This document shows, in pieces, positions 51,951-59,895 of a stretch of 62,258 nucleotides of DNA. Source of the DNA: Myxococcota bacterium. Its GTDB lineage: Bacteria > Myxococcota_A > UBA796 > CAJQPC01. The stretch covers positions 1-62,258 of the forward strand of contig JAKLKD010000008.1 of the NCBI GenBank assembly GCA_023150845.1, given 5' to 3'. The position numbers and the translations under genes are program-made. Each line of letters begins with the position of its first letter. The first letter of the stretch is position 1. A model generated the notes under the pieces. It was given only the letters and a program-made list of their open reading frames with translations. It ran no database searches and had not been told where the DNA came from.

Positions 51951-53531
51951 ATGGATCCTCGCTGGAGCGCGTCGCCCTGGACGTCCCTCTTGCTCAACAC
52001 CTGGCGACAGGTCTCGGAGCACCTCGACATCGCGGCCTGCCTCGACGAGCTGGCCCCCGGCCTGACCGCGGGGCTGCCGCTGCGCCGGATCTGGGTGCGC
52101 CGCCTGGACCCCCAGCACGCCTGGTTAGAGACCGCGGCGGTGTCCCCCTGGGATCGGGGCCTCGGCGAGCTGCCCGCGCGCCGGGCCTTAGACGCCGAGG
52201 AGCTGCGCCTGGTGAGCGCCTGGGTGAGCCGTGGGCGCGTCGAGGCCCTCTCCCCGCGCCTCGCCGGGGTGGTCTCGCCCCAGCGGCCCCGGGGCGGGGT
52301 GACCTTGGCCGGTGGGCTCGTCGACGCCCAGAAGCCCGTCGGGGTGGTGCTGTTTGAGGGCGGTGAGGCCCTCTCGGCGCAGACGGAGCTGCTCACGGCC
52401 CTGCTCGCGCCGCTGCTCGTGGCCTTGCGGAACGACCAGCGGGTGCACGAGCTCGCGCGGCTGCGTGAGGCCGTCGAGGCCGAGAACCGCGCCCTGCTCT
52501 CCCGCCTGGCCCGCGACGGCGTCGCCGGGGCCGTGGTCGGCGCCGACGCCGGGATGCGGGAGGTCATGGCCCGGGTCCAGCGCGTGAGCCAGACCGACGC
52601 CCCGGTGCTCATCCTCGGGGAGACCGGCACAGGCAAAGAGCTCGTCGCCCGTGAGGTCCACGCCCGCAGCGCCCGGGCCCAGGGCCCCTTCCTCAAGGTG
52701 AACTGCGGTGGCATCCCGCCGGAGCTCATCGACAGCGAGCTCTTCGGCCACGAGCGCGGCAGCTTCACCGGCGCGGTCTCCGAGCGCCGCGGCTGGTTCG
52801 AGCGCGCCGACGGCGGCACCCTCTTCTTGGACGAGATCGGCGAGCTGCCCCCGGCCGCCCAGGTGCGGCTCTTGCGGGTGCTCCAGGACGGCACCTTTGA
52901 GCGTGTGGGCGGCCAGCGGCCCCTGCACGCCGACGTGCGTATCCTCGCCGCTACCCACCGCGACCTCGGCCTCATGGTGTCCGAGGGGCGCTTCCGTGAG
53001 GATCTCTGGTACCGGATCGGCGTGTTCCCCCTGCGGCTCCCGCCGCTGCGGGAGCGCCTCGGCGACCTGCCGGCCTTGGTCGCCACCTTCGCCGGGCGCG
53101 CCGGGCAGCGGCTCTTCGGCCGCCCCCTCGCCGCCACCTCGGAGGACCTCAACCTGCTCGGCGCCTACCACTGGCCGGGCAACGTGCGGGAGCTCGGCGC
53201 CGTGGTCGAGCGCGCGGCGATCCTCGGCGACGGCCACGGCCTCGACGTGCGCGGGGCCCTCGGCGTGCAGGCCGACGCGGCGCCGGGGCGCCTGGGGCGA
53301 CCGGCGCTCGACCCGACGCTCCCCCACCGTGAGCCGCCGACCAAGAGCCCAGCGGGGCCAGCCTCGCTGGAGGAGGTGAACCGCCGGGCGATTCAGGAGG
53401 CGCTGCGCGCGTCCGCGGGGCGAATCGAGGGCCGGGGCGGGGCCGCGGGGCGCCTGGGGCTCTCGCCGTCCACCCTGCGCTCACGCATGAAGCGCCTCAA
53501 CATTGAGTGGGACTCGTTTCGGCCCGTCTAA
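51951..53531 (+). CDS. Sigma-54-dependent transcriptional activator with GAF-like sensor
   Basis: 526 aa. N-terminal sensor of about 180 residues, GAF-like. The central AAA+ domain has Walker A GETGTGKE, ELFGHERGSFTGA, Walker B GGTLFLDEIGELP and WPGNVREL. The C-terminus has a Fis-type helix-turn-helix (RLGLSPSTLRSRMKRLNI). The sigma-54 contact loop is GSFTGA, not the consensus GAFTGA. The gene is the last of the sulfate transporter operon, which itself has a consensus sigma-54 promoter and upstream inverted repeats, so autoregulation of sulfate uptake is likely. The signal sensed is unknown. Confidence 0.92.
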   Translation: MDPRWSASPWTSLLLNTWRQVSEHLDIAACLDELAPGLTAGLPLRRIWVRRLDPQHAWLETAAVSPWDRGLGELPARRALDAEELRLVSAWVSRGRVEALSPRLAGVVSPQRPRGGVTLAGGLVDAQKPVGVVLFEGGEALSAQTELLTALLAPLLVALRNDQRVHELARLREAVEAENRALLSRLARDGVAGAVVGADAGMREVMARVQRVSQTDAPVLILGETGTGKELVAREVHARSARAQGPFLKVNCGGIPPELIDSELFGHERGSFTGAVSERRGWFERADGGTLFLDEIGELPPAAQVRLLRVLQDGTFERVGGQRPLHADVRILAATHRDLGLMVSEGRFREDLWYRIGVFPLRLPPLRERLGDLPALVATFAGRAGQRLFGRPLAATSEDLNLLGAYHWPGNVRELGAVVERAAILGDGHGLDVRGALGVQADAAPGRLGRPALDPTLPHREPPTKSPAGPASLEEVNRRAIQEALRASAGRIEGRGGAAGRLGLSPSTLRSRMKRLNIEWDSFRPV

Positions 53532-53616
53532 CGGACAGCGGATGAGCGGCGACCTCTGCGACTCCGCGATCCGTCGGTCACTTTTGGGCGCCCCACCACG
53601 CTATGGCTCCGGGGCC

Positions 53617-54594
53617 ATGAGCAGCCCACACGACGCCTTCTTCAAGAGCCTGTTCAGCGACACCGCCGAGCTGGTCCATCTGCTTCGAGACCTCCTCCAC
53701 CCCGAGGTCGTGCGACTCCTCGATCTCGACGCGGTGGAGCCGCTCCCCACCGAGGTCGTGCGGGAGTCTCTGCGCATCGGCCTGAGCGACCTTCGGTTCC
53801 ACGTTCCGTGGCGGGCGGGCGGCCACCTCGCGCTGCGTGTGCTCCTTGAGCACCAGTCCACCGTCGATCCCGCCATGCCGCTGCGCGCGCTGCGGTACAT
53901 CCTCGACGTGTGGAGCACGCCCCCACGCACCGACCACAAGCTGCCCGTCGCCCTGACGCTGATCCTCTTCCATGGTCCACGCCCTTGGAGCGCCGCGCGC
54001 GCCTTGAGCGAGCTCTACGACGCCCCGCCCGGGGCCTTGCCCTTCCTCGCGCCTTACCTCCCCGAGCTGCGCCTGCGCCTCATCGACCTCGCCGCGACCG
54101 ACGAAGACGCCATCCCAGGCCAGGGCGCGGGCAAGCTCGGCCTTCTGCTGATGCGAGACGCCCACAAGCCCGACCTCTGGCCCACGCTTCACCGCCGCGT
54201 GGACCTCTGGGTCGAAGGGTACCGCCAGCATGGCCCCTCGACGATGGCCAAGACCTTACGGTACATTTATGAGGTCACTGACCCTGAGCTCCCCGCGGAG
54301 CTCAAGGCGAAGCTGATCTCCCTCGTCCACCCCAAAGATCAGGAGGTGCTGATGTCCGCCGCAGAGCGACTTCGACAAGAAGGGCGCGTTGAAGGGCGCA
54401 TTGAGGGGCGCATTGAAGGTGAGCTCCGCGCCAAGCGCGAGTTCACGCTCAAGATGCTCACGCGGCGCTTCGGCCCCTCGTCCGACGCCGTCGCCGCGCG
54501 GGTCATGGCCGCCGACCTCGACACCCTAGAGCGCCTCACCGACGGCCTCCTCTCGGCGCCATCCCTCGACGCGCTCCTGGCGAGCGCAGGCTGA
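53617..54594 (+). CDS. Rpn family nuclease / putative transposase (YhgA-like)
   Basis: 325 aa with the start at 53617. N-terminal HDAFFKSLFSD, then LSDLRFHVPW and LRVLLEHQST, and YILDVWS followed by LPVALTLILFHG are the hallmarks of the Rpn/PDDEXK_2 family (D...E-x-Q nuclease core). A helical middle and a charged repeat (EGRVEGRIEGRIEGELRAKREF) follow. Relatives promote recombination or act as recombination-linked nucleases and are often called transposases although they lack mobile ends. No inverted repeats were seen here. Confidence 0.85.
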   Translation: MSSPHDAFFKSLFSDTAELVHLLRDLLHPEVVRLLDLDAVEPLPTEVVRESLRIGLSDLRFHVPWRAGGHLALRVLLEHQSTVDPAMPLRALRYILDVWSTPPRTDHKLPVALTLILFHGPRPWSAARALSELYDAPPGALPFLAPYLPELRLRLIDLAATDEDAIPGQGAGKLGLLLMRDAHKPDLWPTLHRRVDLWVEGYRQHGPSTMAKTLRYIYEVTDPELPAELKAKLISLVHPKDQEVLMSAAERLRQEGRVEGRIEGRIEGELRAKREFTLKMLTRRFGPSSDAVAARVMAADLDTLERLTDGLLSAPSLDALLASAG

Positions 54595-54606
54595 GCCCTC
54601 GCCCCC

Positions 54607-56382
54607 TCACTCCTGGGGAAAGAGCACCGCGTCGGCGTCGGGCAGGCGCTGGCCCTTGAGCTCGGCGAGCACCTCGTGGGGCGTGTGGAACCACCGGAGG
54701 TGCTCAAAGTCGGCGGTCATGGGGAGCTCGTCCTCCAAGGTGAGCCCCGGCGCGGCCGCCACGGCCTCGTCTACGATGCGCCGCGCCTGGCGGAGGTAGT
54801 CCTCCAAGACCCACTCGGGCTCCGTCGCGTGGCGGGAGCGGAACTGGAGCTTGCCGCCGCGGTAGCTGAGGTCGTGGAGGCTCATCGCCGCGCCCGGGCG
54901 CCCGGCGCGGTGCCGCCATTGGCCGGTCTTGGGGCAGAAGCGGTAGTGCGGCACGAGCTTCCAGCCCTCGTCCGCCACAAACCGCACGGCCTGGATCAAG
55001 AAGTCGAAGACGGCCTCAGAGATGAAGTAGTTGAAGTTCACCCGCACCCAGCCGGGCTTGATGCCCTCGCAGCCGCGCAGGATCTCCCGCTCAAACTCCC
55101 GTGAGGTCTCCAGATCGATGCCCAACAGCCGGTGGCCGTAGGGCCCTGCGCAGGAGCAGCCGCCCCGGGCCTGCACGCCGAACAGGTCGTTGAGCAAGGC
55201 CACGACGAGGTTGTGGTGCAGGTAGCGCCCCTGGTGGCGGACCACGAAGGACACGATGGAGAGCCGCCACGCCTTGTGGTTGCCGAGGATGGTGAGGTTC
55301 TCCGACTGATCCCAGGCGTCGATGGCCCGGCGGATAAACGACTCCTCCCGCGCCCGAATCGCCGCGGCGCCCACCGCCTCCTTGAGCTGGAACGCGAGCC
55401 CCGCCCGGATCGACTCGACGATGGCCGGGGTGCCGCCCTCCTCCCGGTGCTCGGGGTCGTCGAGGTAACGATGCTCTTGGGGGTTGACGTAGGCCACCGT
55501 GCCGCCGCCAGGCACCGCGGGCACACGGTTCTTGAGGATGTTGCGCTTCACGACGAGCACGCCCGGGGTGCCGGGGCCGCCGATGAGCTTGTGCGGCGAC
55601 ATGAAGATCGCGTCTTTGTAGATGAGGTGGCCATCGGGCAGCTCGTCCCGCATGTTCATCTCGATCTTGACGTAGGGGCCCGCCGCCGCGAAGTCCCAGA
55701 AGCTCAAGGCCCCGTGGCGGTGCAGCAAGGAGGCGATGGCCCGGGTGTCGCTGCCGATGCCCGTGACGTTCGACGCCGCGGAGAAGCTGCCGATCTTGAG
55801 CGGCCGGTTGGCGAAGCGCAGCAGCGCGGCCTCCAGGGCCTTGAGGTCGACGCGCCCGTCGGCGTCTTCCGGGATGGTCACCACGTCGCAGATGGACTCC
55901 CGCCACGGCAGCTCATTCGAGTGGTGCTCGTAGGGCCCGATGAACACGACCGGGCGCTCCTCCGCCGGGATGTGCTGGCTGAGGCCGTAGCGCTGGTCGA
56001 GGTCCTGGGGGATGCGCAGGTTGAGGCACTCCACGAGCTTATGAATCGCCCCGGTCGCCCCAGAGCCGCAGAAGATGACCGCGTCCCGCTCGTCGCCGCC
56101 GACGGCCCGCTTGATGATCTGCCGGGCGTCCTCGCGGAAGCGGGTGGTCTGCAGGCCCGTCCCCGAGGTCTCGGTGTGCGTGTTCGCGTAGAGCGGCATC
56201 ACCTCGTTGCGGATGAAGTCCTCGATGAAGCTGAGGCTCCGCCCCGACGCCGTGTAGTCGGCGTAGGTCACCCGGCGCGGCCCGTAGGGGCCCTCGATGA
56301 CCGCGTCGTCGCCGATCACCGAGGCGCGCACCAGCTCGATGAGGCGCTCAGAGTCGTTCACGTCGCGGGCTGGGGTGTTCAT
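54607..56382 (-). CDS. Class V aminotransferase / cysteine desulfurase-like PLP enzyme
   Basis: 591 aa, AAAGGAG upstream of the ATG. PLP-fold motifs: YADYTASGRSLSFIEDFI, NTHTETSGTGLQTT, FCGSGATGAIHKL, FWDFAAAGPYV and the Schiff-base Lys in MSPHKLIGGPGTPG. A possible active-site Cys loop is RGGCSCAGPYGH. The protein is some 180 residues longer than SufS/CsdA, with a C-terminal extension (RFCPKTGQWRHR, MSLHDLSYRGGKLQF). Related long proteins are annotated as aminotransferase class V; the reaction is not established and a selenocysteine lyase or desulfurase role is only possible. Confidence 0.85.
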   Translation of the reverse strand: MNTPARDVNDSERLIELVRASVIGDDAVIEGPYGPRRVTYADYTASGRSLSFIEDFIRNEVMPLYANTHTETSGTGLQTTRFREDARQIIKRAVGGDERDAVIFCGSGATGAIHKLVECLNLRIPQDLDQRYGLSQHIPAEERPVVFIGPYEHHSNELPWRESICDVVTIPEDADGRVDLKALEAALLRFANRPLKIGSFSAASNVTGIGSDTRAIASLLHRHGALSFWDFAAAGPYVKIEMNMRDELPDGHLIYKDAIFMSPHKLIGGPGTPGVLVVKRNILKNRVPAVPGGGTVAYVNPQEHRYLDDPEHREEGGTPAIVESIRAGLAFQLKEAVGAAAIRAREESFIRRAIDAWDQSENLTILGNHKAWRLSIVSFVVRHQGRYLHHNLVVALLNDLFGVQARGGCSCAGPYGHRLLGIDLETSREFEREILRGCEGIKPGWVRVNFNYFISEAVFDFLIQAVRFVADEGWKLVPHYRFCPKTGQWRHRAGRPGAAMSLHDLSYRGGKLQFRSRHATEPEWVLEDYLRQARRIVDEAVAAAPGLTLEDELPMTADFEHLRWFHTPHEVLAELKGQRLPDADAVLFPQE

Positions 56383-56431
56383 CGTTGCTCCTTTCTCACG
56401 GGAGGGACGCTCCTGCGGCCAGCGTACCCGG

Positions 56432-57133
56432 TCAACCGGACAGCGCCCAGGCCAACAGCGCCAGCAGCGCGACGGGCGTGAGCAGGACGACCCAAGAGAC
56501 GACCTTCATACCCAAGATGCGGCGCTTAAAGTCCGCCGTGTCGTTCACGTTGGGGAAGGGCGTAGACGGGACGGGCACCCCCAAGAACGCGCAGAGCGGG
56601 CCCCAGCCCTGCTTCACCTCGTAGACGAGCAGCCGCTCCGCCGGGATGACCCGCCGCACCTCCTCGATGTGGCGCTCGAAGACCGCGACGCAGTGGGCCT
56701 CGTCCTCCAGGCGGTGGTCGAAGGTGGCGTGTACGATTCGCTCGACGATGGGCATCATACGATTCATCGGCGGCAGGAGCCGCGCGACGACGCTCACCGG
56801 GAACGTGCGCCCGACGGTGAAGATGGTCTCTGACGCCGAGCGGTACCAGCTCTGGGGGCTGCGCACGCTGAGCACGACCTTGGCGTCGGGGTAACGCTCA
56901 GAGAGCTCCCGCCAGAACCGCGCCCCGGGCCAGTCTACCGTCGCGGTGTAGTTTTCGAAGAGCTTGTCCCAGTCCGTCGGCTGCCCACGGGAGGCCGTGT
57001 CCCAGTAGGGGAGGTGCTCGGGGTGCTTAAACAGCTCCTCCATGTGGTAGCAGGGGAACCCCAGCTCATTGAGCGCCGTCTTCAGCGAGAGGGTGCCCGT
57101 GCGGCCGAAGCCAGCGCCGATGATCTTGAGCAT
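56432..57133 (-). CDS. Sulfotransferase family protein with C-terminal membrane anchor
   Basis: 233 aa. The 5'-phosphosulfate-binding loop GAGFGRTGTLSLKTAL is at the N-terminus and the 3'-phosphate segment VVLSVRSPQSWYRSA follows, the pattern of the PF17784-type sulfotransferase family. The last 22 residues (WVVLLTPVALLALLAWALSG) form a transmembrane tail, so the enzyme sits on the cytoplasmic face of the membrane. PAPS is the expected donor; acceptor unknown. The next gene on the left (PLP enzyme) starts 50 bases downstream. Confidence 0.83.
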   Translation of the reverse strand: MLKIIGAGFGRTGTLSLKTALNELGFPCYHMEELFKHPEHLPYWDTASRGQPTDWDKLFENYTATVDWPGARFWRELSERYPDAKVVLSVRSPQSWYRSASETIFTVGRTFPVSVVARLLPPMNRMMPIVERIVHATFDHRLEDEAHCVAVFERHIEEVRRVIPAERLLVYEVKQGWGPLCAFLGVPVPSTPFPNVNDTADFKRRILGMKVVSWVVLLTPVALLALLAWALSG

Positions 57134-57278
57134 AAAGACTCCGTCTCCTCGATTTTACCTCATGGGCCCGGGCGCGGCTCCGAACCGGCGGTCCAAGGAT
57201 CACCATCGGACTGACCGCGCGCAACAAAGTGACCTCTGAGGCGTCATCTTCAGCGCACCCTCTCCCGGCGACGCCTCC

Positions 57279-58562
57279 ATGCGCCTCCACCCGCTCCTCG
57301 CGCTCCTCGCCTTGGCCTCGTCCTGCGGCGACAAAGAGACCACCGACGACTCCCCGGCGCAGGACAGCGCCGAGGACTCCGCCGCGGCCGTAGACGCCGA
57401 CGGTGACGGCGTGCCCTCGGACCTCGACTGCGACGACGACGACGCCAGCGTGGCCCCTGGCCTCACCGAGACCTGCGACGGCCGCGACCAAGACTGCGAC
57501 GGCGCCGTCGATGAGGACGCCGCCGACGCGACCTCTTGGCTGAGCGACCTCGACGGGGACGGCTACGGCGCCGGAGCGGTGGTCGTGGTGTCCTGCGAGG
57601 CGCCCTCCGGCGGCGTGGCCCTCAGCGGCGACTGCGACGACCAGAACCCCGAGGCTTACCCCGGCGCCCCCGAGGAGTGTGAGGTCGCCGCCGACCTCAA
57701 CTGCGACGGCTCCATCGGCGGAGACGACGCCGACGCTGACGGGGTCGTGGCCTGCGAGGACTGCGACGACACCAACGCCCAGGCCTTCCCCGGCAACGTC
57801 GAGCGCGCGGACGACGGAGTGGACGGCGACTGCGACGGCCTTGAGGGCGGCGAAGACCGCGACGGCGACGGGCTCAACGAGGTCGAGGAGGCCCAGGCTG
57901 GCACCGACCCCCTCGCCGCGGACACCGACGCCGACGGCCTCTCCGACGGCGACGAGCGCGGCGAGCACGGCACCGACCCCCTCACCGCCGACAGCGACGG
58001 CGACGGCGCCGACGACGGCGCCGAGGTCTCCGGCAACACCGACCCCACCGACGCCACGGACAAGCCCTACATCGGCGGCTGGGAGATCGACGCCTGCCGC
58101 GGGTCCATCACCCCTTCAGGCACGACCGTCGGCAAGATCGCCCCCAGCTTCTCCTTGACCGACCAGCACGGCGACAAGGTCAAGCTCCACGACTTCTGCG
58201 GGAAGGTGGTCTTGCTGGACTTCGGCACCTTCTGGTGACCCCGCTGCCAGTCGGCGGTCGCCGACCTTCAGACCCGCCAAGACAAGTACGGCGCCTACGG
58301 CTTCATCGCCATCGGGCTCTATTCCGAGACCACGAGCTACCGCGTGCCGACCGCCGCCGACCTCATGGCCTGGGCGACCTTCTACGGCCTCAGCTTCCCC
58401 GTGCTCTCCGACCCCGGCGGGACGGAGGACAAACGGTATGACCCCGGCGACCGCAGCCGCCCGAGCTACGTGCTCCTCGGGCCCGGCGCGGAGATCCTCG
58501 TCGTCGGGACGAGCGTGACCGACGCCCAGATCGAGGCGGCCCTGCCGACGCCTTACCCATGA
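57279..58562 (+). CDS. Predicted selenoprotein: calcium-repeat lipoprotein with UxxC thioredoxin-like domain
   Basis: 427 aa if the TGA at 58236-58238 is read as selenocysteine (residue 320); read as stop it gives 319 aa lacking most of the redox domain. Signal with lipobox LASSC. Residues 37-190 hold MopE-like DCDDxD and CDGxDQDCDG units, then thrombospondin-3-like DGDGLNEVEEAQAGTDPLAADTDADG-type repeats to about 265. From about 285 a TlpA/AhpC-like domain begins: GKIAPSFSLTDQHGDKV, VVLLDFGTFW, then U-P-R-C. After the TGA the frame stays open for 107 more codons, with the expected cis-Pro segment RPSYVLLGPGAEIL. The Sec replaces the first catalytic Cys. Likely an extracytoplasmic thiol/peroxide redox enzyme. 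A sequencing error or nonsense mutation is the alternative. Confidence 0.85.
58236..58271 (+). other. Sec codon (TGA) and candidate bacterial SECIS hairpin
   Basis: TGA at 58236-58238. Stem GTCGGC (58250-58255) pairs perfectly with GCCGAC (58260-58265) around loop GGTC (58256-58259); lower CTG/CAG (58244-58246, 58269-58271) can extend it across an internal loop. Counting U of UGA as 1, the loop G-U is at 22-23; in E. coli fdhF it is 23-24 with the same GGUC loop. Confidence 0.78.
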
Positions 58563-58618
58563 TCGCCCCCTCACCGACCCGGCGCACGTTCGGCGACGCT
58601 ATGGGTTAGCTTGAGCGT

Positions 58619-59338
58619 ATGGAGATCATCGCCGCCATCGGCTGGATCCTCGCCCTCGCCGCCTGCGCGGGCGCCGCGAGCTTTTGGTCCCAGCTCCAGG
58701 CCGCCCAGGCCCAGCTCCAGGCCCAGGCCCAGCAGCTCCAGGTCCAGCAGCGAGCGAGCCAGCAGGCCATCGAGGAGCGCGACGCCACCCTCACCCGGGT
58801 CCGCCGCCAGGCCGAGGACGACCGCCGCTTCGCCGCCGAGTCGGTCATCGCCGCCCTCATGCCCGCCCTGGACGACTTCGACCGCGCCCTTGAGACCCTC
58901 TCTGAAGGCCCCCTGGCCCAGGGGGTGCGCCTCATCCACGCCACGCTCAGCCAGGCCCTCGGGCGGCACGGCCTAGAGCGTTACGACGCCCAGGGCCAGC
59001 CCTTTGATCCCGCGCTGCACGAGGCCATCGACACCGCCGCGGCCCCGGGTGTACCCCCGGGCGTCGTGCTCAAGGAGCATGGCCGGGGTTACCGCCTCAA
59101 TGGCCGGGTGATTCGCCCCGCGAAGGTCGTCGTCTCGATCGAGGCGCCCGCGCCGCCCGCCGCCGAGCCGCCCGCCCTCGACCCGACGACCACCGCCATC
59201 GACGCCGAGCCCACCATCGAGCTCCTGTGGGAGGCCCCACGCACCGCGGGCGAGCTGACCCTCGATGAGCTCGTGCTCGCCGCCCAGGCCCGCAACGCCG
59301 ACGACAGCTCGGCCCACCCCTGGCCCCCCGACGAGTAG
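58619..59338 (+). CDS. Membrane-anchored GrpE-like protein
   Basis: 239 aa. An N-terminal hydrophobic helix (MEIIAAIGWILALAACAGA) is followed by a Gln/Ala coiled coil (about 25-75) and the GrpE core: LMPALDDFDRALE, then LGRHGLERYDAQGQPFDPALHEAI and GRGYRLNGRVIRPAKVVVS, the beta-wing head that opens the DnaK nucleotide site. An acidic C-terminal tail of about 60 residues follows. Normal GrpE is soluble; a membrane anchor is unusual and suggests a DnaK-type chaperone acting at the membrane. No dnaK or dnaJ is nearby. A second, soluble GrpE is expected elsewhere in the genome. Confidence 0.82.
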   Translation: MEIIAAIGWILALAACAGAASFWSQLQAAQAQLQAQAQQLQVQQRASQQAIEERDATLTRVRRQAEDDRRFAAESVIAALMPALDDFDRALETLSEGPLAQGVRLIHATLSQALGRHGLERYDAQGQPFDPALHEAIDTAAAPGVPPGVVLKEHGRGYRLNGRVIRPAKVVVSIEAPAPPAAEPPALDPTTTAIDAEPTIELLWEAPRTAGELTLDELVLAAQARNADDSSAHPWPPDE

Positions 59339-59401
59339 ACGCCGCGACGGCTTGCGCTGAGGCGCGCTCCTTGTCATGCTCAGCGTCCCCACGAGGTGCG
59401 C

Positions 59402-59884
59402 ATGACTGATCGAGAGGCCCTGCTCTACGCCATCGAGCCCGTGCTCAACGCCGTCCGGGGCGTGAACGTCGACGACCCCGACGACGCCCTCCGCCTCCTC
59501 AACCACTACTATCCCCTGCACGGCCACGCCTTGACCGAGCTCAAGCGCCTCGTGCGCGCCGGGATCGAGGCGGGCTGGCTCTGCGACCGCGAGGCCAACG
59601 GCGTGCGCTTCTCGCGCCTCTCGAAGCCGACCGACCCCGCCACCAAGCCCTTCTCCATCGACGTCGTGCACATGAACGACGTCGTCGGCCCGGGCCACGA
59701 GCACGGCCTCGGCGAGGTGGACCTCTGCTTCCCCGTCTCCGGCGAGCCCTTGTTCGACGGGCGGCCCCCGGGCTGGACGGTCTACCCCTCGGGCTCTTGG
59801 CATGAGCCGACGGTGACCGGCGGGGCGATGGACATCCTCTACTTCTTGCCCAACGGCGCCATCCGTTTTGGCCCCAAGGCCTGA
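59402..59884 (+). CDS. DUF4863 family protein (4-hydroxylaminobenzoate lyase-like)
   Basis: 160 aa with the start at 59402, GAGG 5 bases upstream; a GTG at 59396 is the alternative. The C-terminal cupin-like half shows HEHGLGEVDLCFPVSG, LFDGRPPGWTVYPSGSWHEP and ILYFLPNGAIRF, as in DUF4863 and PnbB-type 4-hydroxylaminobenzoate lyases. His and Glu residues there could hold a metal. A nitroaromatic substrate is not implied by the neighbours, so the actual reaction is uncertain. The next gene begins 11 bases after its stop. Confidence 0.72.
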   Translation: MTDREALLYAIEPVLNAVRGVNVDDPDDALRLLNHYYPLHGHALTELKRLVRAGIEAGWLCDREANGVRFSRLSKPTDPATKPFSIDVVHMNDVVGPGHEHGLGEVDLCFPVSGEPLFDGRPPGWTVYPSGSWHEPTVTGGAMDILYFLPNGAIRFGPKA

Positions 59885-59895
59885 AGGACCCCGCC

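Noticed and set aside
53617-54594. Rpn-type gene as a mobile insertion element
   Set aside because: No terminal inverted repeats or target-site duplication were seen around it; the family name transposase is historical.
58236-58238. Reading the TGA as a true stop, with the rest a decayed fragment
   Set aside because: The downstream frame is intact to a natural end, keeps domain residues, and the TGA hits exactly the catalytic Cys position with a SECIS-like hairpin. A sequencing error at this base cannot be excluded.
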